A stretch of 64,000 bases of DNA, from NCBI GenBank assembly GCA_937980205.1, contig CALJKW010000002.1, forward strand, positions 1 to 64,000. Direction: 5' to 3'. A model generated the notes under the pieces. The model worked only from the letters and a program-made list of their open reading frames with translations. It was not told the DNA's origin and searched no databases. Positions 54,725 to 62,060 of the stretch are shown piece by piece (within the stretch, counting starts at the first letter, position 1; every line of letters starts with the position of its first letter). Source of the stretch: an uncultured Myxococcales bacterium. Lineage in GTDB: Bacteria > Myxococcota > Myxococcia > Myxococcales > Myxococcaceae. Made by a program: the position numbers and the translations under genes.

Positions 54725-54812
54725 CCTTCCCACGGCAGTCACGGCCGGCCTTGCTTCGGGCCCCGCGGCTTTGCGCACCAGAGGTTTCCCTCTGGATTGC
54801 CCTTGTACAGGA
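54725..54812 (-). ncRNA. GEMM (cyclic di-GMP-I) riboswitch aptamer
   Basis: Minus strand: AAGGGCAATCC, stem CCAGAGG-GAAA-CCTCTGG with the GNRA tetraloop, then TGCGCAAAGCC (consensus ACGCAAAGCC) and a second helix beginning GGGGCCC and containing AGGCCGGCC, the tetraloop receptor side. The base equivalent to G20 of Vc2 is G, as in cyclic-di-GMP rather than cGAMP sensors. Order and spacing match the class. The boundaries are approximate. It precedes a secreted surface-type protein gene. Confidence 0.8.
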
Positions 54813-54820
54813 CGAAGAGA

Positions 54821-54850
54821 ATGATACGGACGCAATCGCGCGCTCCGCAA
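54821..54850 (-). promoter_or_regulatory. Candidate promoter of the riboswitch leader
   Basis: Minus strand TTGCGG and TATCAT 18 bases apart. The -10 box has five of six consensus bases, the -35 box is weak. Transcription would begin close to 54814, at the aptamer's 5' edge. Confidence 0.4.
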
Positions 54851-54939
54851 GTTCCACCCCTTGCGACAGATGCGCACACGCAGTTAAAAGGCGCGCCCCC
54901 GCTGGTCAGCATCCGGTGGGACCACAGTCACTGACGTAC
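54851..54939. other. Spacer between riboswitch promoter and tRNA-Met
   Basis: No gene or clear structure seen. It must hold the upstream region of the tRNA gene, but no convincing -35/-10 pair is visible. Confidence 0.4.
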
Positions 54940-55013
54940 GGCCAGGTAGCTCATCTGGTTAGAGCGGCGGTCTCATAATCCGCAGGTAGACGGTTCGAGT
55001 CCGTCCCTGGCCA
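54940..55013 (+). tRNA. tRNA-Met (CAT)
   Basis: 74 nt, full cloverleaf: acceptor GGCCAGG/CCTGGCC, D arm AGCTCATCTGGTTAGAGC with GG, anticodon loop CTCATAA (anticodon CAT) and T arm ACGG-TTCGAGT-CCGT. The first base pair and D arm match elongator Met tRNA rather than initiator. CCA is not encoded (ATCA follows). Confidence 0.95.
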
Positions 55014-55018
55014 TCAAG

Positions 55019-55055
55019 CAGCTCGCGGGCTTAACGGCACGCGAGCTGTTTTTTT
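55019..55055 (+). terminator. Terminator after tRNA-Met
   Basis: CAGCTCGCG, a 12-base loop, CGCGAGCTG, then seven T. Perfect stem; ends the tRNA transcript. Confidence 0.9.
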
Positions 55056-55130
55056 GACGGTGGATCACCGGGCCTCACAATGGGCGCACAGGTCGGTAGC
55101 GGCCTGTAGCTCTTCTAAGGGAGGCCCACA

Positions 55131-55358
55131 TTGCAGGACGTGAACGGGATTGCGGCGCAGGTCGCGAGCGCGGCGCTGGAAGCAGACTCGGCATCGAAGA
55201 ACGAGGTCGTGAGCACGCACGTGCTCGTGAGCGAGGAGCAGGTCGAAGCGCTGCGTGAGCTCTCGCGCCGCACGCGCGTCGCGCAGAGCGAGTACCTCCG
55301 CGAGGCGGTCGACGATCTGCTGACGAAGTACAGCACCGTGCTGGGGGCGAAGCGTTGA
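55131..55358 (+). CDS. Small ribbon-helix-helix-like protein
   Basis: 75 residues. The C-terminal half THVLVSEEQVEALRELSRRT ... SEYLREAVDDLL has the strand-helix-helix pattern of CopG/MetJ-type DNA-binding proteins. It starts with TTG at 55131, 7 bases after GGGAGG; GTG at 55140 is possible. Its stop overlaps the next gene's TTG start. Likely a repressor or antitoxin-like protein; target unknown. Confidence 0.7.
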   Translation: MQDVNGIAAQVASAALEADSASKNEVVSTHVLVSEEQVEALRELSRRTRVAQSEYLREAVDDLLTKYSTVLGAKR

Positions 55359-55546
55359 GCCGTCGCGAGCTCCGCAACCTCTCGGGCGTGCGCCTCACCG
55401 CGAACGCCGCGCAGCTCTCGCTGAGGGATCTGCGGCTGCGTCCGCTGCGCGCGATGCCTCAGCCGCCGCAGACGACGCAGTTCGAGTCGCCGCTCGAGGA
55501 CGCGCTCAGGCGCTTCCTCGACACGGTGGAAGAGCAGCAGAGCTGA
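55355..55546 (+). CDS. Small protein coupled to the ribbon-helix-helix gene
   Basis: 63 residues, TTG start overlapping the upstream stop (TTGA). Basic N-terminal half with Leu/Arg repeats (LSLRDLRLRPLRAMPQPPQ) and an acidic C-terminus (LEDALRRFLDTVEEQQS). No family recognised, and no toxin motif seen. It may be a partner of the RHH protein. Confidence 0.55.
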   Translation: MSRRELRNLSGVRLTANAAQLSLRDLRLRPLRAMPQPPQTTQFESPLEDALRRFLDTVEEQQS

Positions 55547-55558
55547 GCTGCTGTCGCT

Positions 55559-57241
55559 TCAGAGCGCGACGACAAGTCGCGCTCGCCCCAGCCCGATCGG
55601 CCCCATCGTCGTGCCGTCGGCCTGGCGGAAGGCATCTCCCGGCAGGAGGATGCCGCCCTCGATCGTGCCGGTGATCTGCAGCAGGCGGTGCGGCTTCCAC
55701 CGCGCCTGGATGCCGAGGTCGAGCTCGGTGCCGAGGTAATCGCCGGGCTGCGCGCCGAGATAGTTGTGCGGCGTGCCTCCCCTGACCTTCGTGCTGAACG
55801 CGTCGGTGAGCTTCGCGGTCGAGAACGCGAACAGCGGGCCGCCGTAGAGATCGAGCCAGTCGGTGAAGCCGTACTTGAGGCGCGGGAAGAGGTACCAGGC
55901 GTTGTAGACGCCGCCGCCGGTCGGCAACAGGTGCACGCCCTCGGGCGGCACGCCGGTGAGGTTCGGGTCCGCCGCGCGGAAGCCCGCGCGCGCCGACTGG
56001 TAGCCGAGCACCTGGTCGAACAGCACGAGGCCGACCTTGTAGTCGCGGTCGAAGCGGTAGCCCTCGATGCGATCGTCGTACGGGTTCTGATCGCCCGACG
56101 CGTAGCCCCAGTCGAACAGCACGGTGACGGCGCGGAAGCGGTACGACGCCTTCGCCGCGGCGCCGAACTGGCGCACCTGCGAGACCGGCGCGACGTCGGT
56201 GCGCGTCTGCGTGGTGGTGCCGAAGATGCCGACGACCTCGGCGCCGAGGTTGAGCGCGCGATCTTCGCGCTTGAAGAAGACCCACTTCGCGCCGAGGTCG
56301 ACCACGAACGCGTCGGTCTCGCGGCCGCCGTCGGTGACGCCGATGGCGCGCTGCCGGCGGTAGATGAGCGTGACGCCCGCGTAGCGATCGTCGTCCGCCT
56401 TGAAGCGGACGCCCAGGATGCCCTGGAACGCGCGGTCTCCGATGGAGAAGTCGGCGTTGCTGTCTTTCCACACGAGATCGCCGGCGCCGTAGAGCTCGAG
56501 CGCGCGCCACGCACCGCCCAGCGAGAACAGCGGCCGCCCGGCGAGCAGCGCGCGGTAGACGAAGCTGCCGAAGTGCTGCTGGCCGAAGTCGCCGGCCTGC
56601 GGGTCCGCGTTGCCCGCGTTGGCGAGGATGCCGAGGTTGAAGTGGTTCGTCTGCTGCCCGATGCGGAACACCCCGCTCTTCCACCGGTACTCGAGGAACA
56701 GCTGGCGCAGCTCGATCGGCTGGAAGTTCGGCACCGGGACGCGGTCGGCGAGCAGGCCGGCCTGCGGCGGGTTGCCGATCACCGCGCCCGACGCCGCGTC
56801 GAACTCGGCGAGCGCGCCGAAGCCCTTGAAGTGCACCTCGGGCGCGACACGAAGACGCGTCTGGAAGGGGCGCGGCCCGACGTAGTTGCCCTGGTCGTCG
56901 ACCGGCAACCAGCTGACGAGCGTCTCCGACAGCCGGAGCGCGGCGGCGATCTTCCCCTCGATGTCGTCGGCCATCGACGGCGTGCCGGCCCCGGGAATCG
57001 GCGTGCCCGGCGGCGGAGTCAGCGCGCCGGAGTTGTTCTCGGCGATGCCCGAGGTGCCGGCGTCGGAGGCCGCCGCGGCGGCGGCGTTGCCCTCGAGACC
57101 GCTCGAGCGGACGACGTCCGACGCGGTGTTGTCGGTGTCCGCCGGCACCGGAGTCACTGCCGGGGCGGCGCCTGTCGACCCGCCATCGGCAACCTGGGCA
57201 AGCACCAGCACAGCAACCACCGACAACGAGACAGCCGACAT
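55559..57241 (-). CDS. Outer-membrane barrel/porin-like protein
   Basis: 560 residues. Signal peptide to about residue 18, then a Thr/Ala/Pro-rich region of 70 residues and a long series of amphipathic strands (FQTRLRVAPEVHFKGFGALAEFDA, FRIGQQTNHFNLGILAN, LFAFSTAKLTDAF, LDLGIQARWKPHRLLQITG), ending GRARLVVAL. It resembles myxobacterial alginate-export-like or TonB-independent porins; substrate unknown. Divergent from rpsF. Confidence 0.78.
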   Translation of the reverse strand: MSAVSLSVVAVLVLAQVADGGSTGAAPAVTPVPADTDNTASDVVRSSGLEGNAAAAAASDAGTSGIAENNSGALTPPPGTPIPGAGTPSMADDIEGKIAAALRLSETLVSWLPVDDQGNYVGPRPFQTRLRVAPEVHFKGFGALAEFDAASGAVIGNPPQAGLLADRVPVPNFQPIELRQLFLEYRWKSGVFRIGQQTNHFNLGILANAGNADPQAGDFGQQHFGSFVYRALLAGRPLFSLGGAWRALELYGAGDLVWKDSNADFSIGDRAFQGILGVRFKADDDRYAGVTLIYRRQRAIGVTDGGRETDAFVVDLGAKWVFFKREDRALNLGAEVVGIFGTTTQTRTDVAPVSQVRQFGAAAKASYRFRAVTVLFDWGYASGDQNPYDDRIEGYRFDRDYKVGLVLFDQVLGYQSARAGFRAADPNLTGVPPEGVHLLPTGGGVYNAWYLFPRLKYGFTDWLDLYGGPLFAFSTAKLTDAFSTKVRGGTPHNYLGAQPGDYLGTELDLGIQARWKPHRLLQITGTIEGGILLPGDAFRQADGTTMGPIGLGRARLVVAL

Positions 57242-57288
57242 GGGGCCTCTTCGAGGGGGCTACGAGGGACGCGCGGCGGATACCACGC

Positions 57289-57317
57289 TTGACTCGGCCT
57301 TGCGAGACCTCTTAAGA
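57289..57317 (+). promoter_or_regulatory. Candidate promoter of the rpsF operon
   Basis: TTGACT, 17 bases, then TTAAGA. The -35 is close to consensus; the -10 is moderate. It lies 70 bases before the rpsF start. Confidence 0.45.
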
Positions 57318-57387
57318 GGCCGGCCTCCCAAGCAGTACTCCCCGCTCGCGGCCCGGTCAGGCGCGGGCATAACCCAAGGGGCATCAC

Positions 57388-57858
57388 ATGGCAGCAGCAA
57401 CCAGCGCAGCGAAGCTGCGCGAGTATGAAACCGTCTTTCTGGTCTCGCCCGACCTGACGGACGACAACGTCGACAAGGTGAAGGAGAAGGTTCGCGGCAT
57501 CGTGAGCCGCGAAGGCGGCAAGCTCCTTCGCTTCACCATCTGGGGCAAGAAGAAGACGATGTACCCGATCGGCAAGCAGCCTCGCGCGATCTACATCCAC
57601 GCTTCGTACCTCGGTCAGAGCGGCCTGGTCGCCGAAGTCGAGCGCAACCTGCGCAACTTCGACGAGGTTCACCGCTATCTGTCGGTGAAGATCGCCGAGG
57701 ACATCGACCCCGAGTCTCGGCCGGTGCAGGAAGACGTGAAGCTGGCCGGCGACGTCGACGACAAGGTCACGTTCGGCGGCGCGGAGCGCGACGCGTACCG
57801 CGGCTACGGCGATGAAGACGAGGGCATGGGCTTCGACGAAGGTGGAGACGAGCGATGA
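57388..57858 (+). CDS. rpsF: Ribosomal protein bS6
   Basis: 156 residues: YETVFLVSPDLTDDNVDKV, EGGKLLRFTIWGKKKTMYPIGK, then the S18-binding YLGQSGLVAEVERNLRNFDEV. About 45 acidic residues are added after the usual end. An AAGGGG ribosome site lies 6 bases before ATG. First of rpsF-rpsR-rplI-dnaB. Confidence 0.95.
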   Translation: MAAATSAAKLREYETVFLVSPDLTDDNVDKVKEKVRGIVSREGGKLLRFTIWGKKKTMYPIGKQPRAIYIHASYLGQSGLVAEVERNLRNFDEVHRYLSVKIAEDIDPESRPVQEDVKLAGDVDDKVTFGGAERDAYRGYGDEDEGMGFDEGGDER

Positions 57859-58181
57859 GCTTCAACAAAGACGGTGGCCGTGATCGCGGCGACGACAAGG
57901 GTGGCCGTGGCGACAAGAACGGCGACGGAATGGAAGACGACAAGCGGGGAGGCCGCAGCTTCGGCCGCCGCAAGGTCTGCCGTTACTGCGCCGACAAGAA
58001 CGTGAAGGTCGACTTCAAGGATCAGTCGGCCCTCAAGTACTTCGTCACCGAGCGGGGCAAGATCATCCCCCGCCGCATCTCGGGCAACTGCGCGAAGCAC
58101 CAGCGCGAGGTGGCGAAGGCCATCAAGCGCAGCCGCGGTCTGGCCCTCATCCCCTACCTGGTTCTGGCGGGCTCTCCATGA
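57855..58181 (+). CDS. rpsR: Ribosomal protein bS18 with N-terminal extension
   Basis: 108 residues; the usual core RRKVCRYCADKNVKVDFKD to IKRSRGLALIPYL begins only at about residue 37. The first 36 residues are Asp/Gly/Lys-rich. The two Cys of CRYC could hold zinc. ATG overlaps the rpsF stop (ATGA). Confidence 0.95.
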   Translation: MSFNKDGGRDRGDDKGGRGDKNGDGMEDDKRGGRSFGRRKVCRYCADKNVKVDFKDQSALKYFVTERGKIIPRRISGNCAKHQREVAKAIKRSRGLALIPYLVLAGSP

Positions 58182-58633
58182 AGCTGATTCTCCGCGAAGA
58201 CGTGTACAACCTCGGCAAGTCCGGCGAGGTCGTGACTGTGAAAGACGGCTACGCGCGCAACTACCTGTTGCCGCGGAACCTCGCGATGCTCGCGTCGGCG
58301 GCCAACGTCCGCCAGCTCGAGCACGAGAAGCAGGTCATCGAGCTGCGCCAGCAGAAGCTGAAGGGCGCGGCCGAGGAGCAGGCGAAGAAGATGGGCGAGG
58401 TCTCGGTCAAGATCACCCGCAAGGTGGGCGACCAGGACAAGCTCTTCGGCTCCGTCACGGCGCTCGACATCGCCGAGGCCCTCGCGAAGACCGGCCACAA
58501 GGTCGACCGCCGCCTCATTCACCTGCCCGAGCCGATCAAGACCGTCGGCCAGTTCGAGGTCGAGCTGCGCCTGCACCGCGACGTGACCTCGAAGATCAAG
58601 GTCGAAGTCGCCGGCGAGACCCAGGCCGCCTGA
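58178..58633 (+). CDS. rplI: Ribosomal protein bL9
   Basis: 151 residues: MKLILREDVYNLGKSGEVVTVKDGYARNYLLP start, long central helix, C-terminal domain DKLFGSVTALDIAEAL. ATG overlaps the rpsR stop. Confidence 0.97.
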   Translation: MKLILREDVYNLGKSGEVVTVKDGYARNYLLPRNLAMLASAANVRQLEHEKQVIELRQQKLKGAAEEQAKKMGEVSVKITRKVGDQDKLFGSVTALDIAEALAKTGHKVDRRLIHLPEPIKTVGQFEVELRLHRDVTSKIKVEVAGETQAA

Positions 58634-58666
58634 TCAACAACTCCTAAGTCGTCGTAGGATCGCCCC

Positions 58667-60018
<1,352 letters not shown>

Positions 60019-60022
<4 letters not shown>

Positions 60023-60939
60023 AGACCGGGGGCACCTCTCTCGGCAACAAGTCCGTGCTGGTCGTGGACGACGACGAGCACACGCGAAACCTGCTGAAGG
60101 ATCTCTGTGAGACCGCGGGCTACACCGTGCGACTCGCGGGCGACGGCGTCGAGGGCCTCAAGCTCATCGAAGAGAGCACGCCGGACCTGGTCCTGCTCGA
60201 CCTGATGATGCCGCGCAAAGACGGCTTCCAGGTGCTGCGCGCGCTGAGAGAACAGCCCCAGTACAAGGAGCTCGCCGTCATCATCCTCACCGCCATGGGA
60301 GACATGGACGGGAAGATCCGCGGCATGGAGCTCGGCGCCGACGACTACGTGACGAAGCCGTTCAAGCTCATCGAGCTGCAGACGCGCATTCACGCCGCCC
60401 TGCTCGTCCGCGACTACCGCCAGCGCCTCGAGGCCGCGGAAGAAGAGCTGCAGCAGCTGCGGGCGCTCGACCCGGTCACCGGCGCCGGCACCTACGCGCA
60501 GCTGAAGGCCTCGCTCGACGGAGAGCTCGCGCGCTCGCGCCGCTACGGTCGCCCCGCCGCCGCGCTCATGTTCGGCTTCGACGACTACCAGGGCCTGCGG
60601 CAGACGCTGGGCCGCGAGGCGTGCGACCAGTACCTGGGCCGCCTGTCGCAGGAGATCAAGGGCGCGCTGCGAGGAGCCGACCGCATGTTCCGCATGGCGG
60701 CCGACGAGTTCGTGATGCTGCTGCCGGAGACGGACCTGAAAGGCGCGAAGGTGGTCGCCGACCGGCTGCACTCGGTGTGTGCGCAGGTGGCGGTGGAGAC
60801 CTCCGGCGGGCCGATGAAGCCGAAGATCCGCATCGGCGGCGCGTACTTCCCGCACGAGCGGGTGCGCTCCAGCGAAGATCTGCTCCGCGAGGCGCACAAG
60901 AGCTACCAGTCGCTCCAGAAGTTCGTCTTCGATCTCTGA
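60019..60939 (+). CDS. Response regulator with degenerate GGDEF domain
   Basis: 306 residues. Receiver: acidic pocket D17-D19, phospho-acceptor Asp61, Thr91, Lys113. After a helix (130-150) comes a GGDEF-like domain in which the signature is AADEF (227-231) and the substrate/metal segment reads MFGFDDY in place of the usual xDIDxF. It is therefore probably not a working cyclase; it may bind GTP or cyclic di-GMP or act by protein contact. GTG overlaps the dnaB stop. Confidence 0.88.
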
Positions 60940-60965
60940 GCGCTGGTGGTAAAACACGGCTCCAC

Positions 60966-61889
60966 GTGACGACGAGGGCGCTCACACCCGCGGTGCTGCT
61001 GTCCGGCTTCTGTGTCCTGTGCAGCGCCTGCAGCGTCACCTTCCCCGACGGCGTCTACTCGTGCTCGACGCAAGCAGACTGCGCCGACAGCGCGGCGCTG
61101 TGCGTCGGCACTCCGAAGCGCTGCTGCGTTCCGACCGGCCCCGAGATCTGTGGCGACGGCATCGACAACGACTGCGACGGGACGGAATCGGCGGGCACCG
61201 CCGAGGTGTGCAACGGCATCGACGACGACTGCGACGGCAACACCGACGAGGGCTTCAACCTCGCGAACGACCCGAACAACTGCGGCATGTGCGGCAAGAA
61301 GTGCGCAGCCAACGAGGTGTGCACCGACCGCGCGTGCACGCTCAAGCGCGAGACGAACTGCAGCGACGGCGTCGACGACGACACGAACGGGCAGATCGAC
61401 TGTCTCGACGCGGCCTGCGAAGGCCGGTTCTGCGGCATGGGCTGCGCGTGCAAGTCGCTCGCGAAGTCCGAGGCCGGCTGCACCGACATGATGGACAACG
61501 ACGGCGACGCGCAGATCGACTGCTTCGACACCGACTGCCTCGGCGTCTCGTGCGGCATCGGCTGCGCGTGCGCGGCGGCCGGCACGAAGCGCGAGACCGC
61601 GTGCAACGACGGCTTCGACAACGACGGCGACATGATGAGCGACTGCGCGGACTCGGACTGCGTCAACCAGCTCTGTACGCCGGCGCCGCTGTTCTTCACC
61701 TGCACCGCCGGCGGCCAGTGCCGCTGCAACGGCGGCGCCCAGGTGCTCGAGGCCGGCATGCTGTGCACCGACGGTCTCGACAACGACTGCAACGGGAAGA
61801 CCGACTGCGCGGAGATGGCGTGCAACGGTCAGCTGTGCACGACGGATGCGGGCATGGGGTCGTGCGCCGCTCTGATGTGCATGCCGTAG
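60966..61889 (+). CDS. MopE-like Cys-rich lipoprotein
   Basis: 307 residues with a lipoprotein-like signal ending VLCSACS (Cys22). It contains repeated CxDGxDNDCDGxTD units (GDGIDNDCDGTE, NGIDDDCDGNTD, TDGLDNDCNGKTD), typical of the MopE-type metal-binding motif, with further DxDxDG-like loops around CxDCLDxxCxG. GTG start at 60966; no strong ribosome site. Likely outer-membrane surface; copper or calcium binding is inferred from family. Confidence 0.8.
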   Translation: MTTRALTPAVLLSGFCVLCSACSVTFPDGVYSCSTQADCADSAALCVGTPKRCCVPTGPEICGDGIDNDCDGTESAGTAEVCNGIDDDCDGNTDEGFNLANDPNNCGMCGKKCAANEVCTDRACTLKRETNCSDGVDDDTNGQIDCLDAACEGRFCGMGCACKSLAKSEAGCTDMMDNDGDAQIDCFDTDCLGVSCGIGCACAAAGTKRETACNDGFDNDGDMMSDCADSDCVNQLCTPAPLFFTCTAGGQCRCNGGAQVLEAGMLCTDGLDNDCNGKTDCAEMACNGQLCTTDAGMGSCAALMCMP

Positions 61890-61899
61890 GCTGAAGAAA

Positions 61900-62039
61900 C
61901 CGGGTTCGCGTTCGCGTTCGCGTTCGGTGTTGCCGAGGCCGCCGGCTCGTCAGAGCCCGATCCTCGAGCGCGAGGGTTCGCGGCTTGGGTTCGGCGTCGC
62001 TCCAACGACCGCGAACCCGAACGCGAACGCGAACCCGGC
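61900..62039. repeat. Perfect 21-bp inverted repeat pair between convergent genes
   Basis: CCGGGTTCGCGTTCGCGTTCG (61900-61920) is the exact reverse complement of 62019-62039; 98 bases lie between. The unit contains the tandem hexamer CGCGTT/AACGCG. The right-hand copy is followed by CAGTT, as is the copy at 36882-36902. It lies between the stops of two convergent surface-protein genes and could end transcription from both sides. Confidence 0.8.
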
Positions 62040-62060
62040 AGTTACCCGATCCCGCGACTG

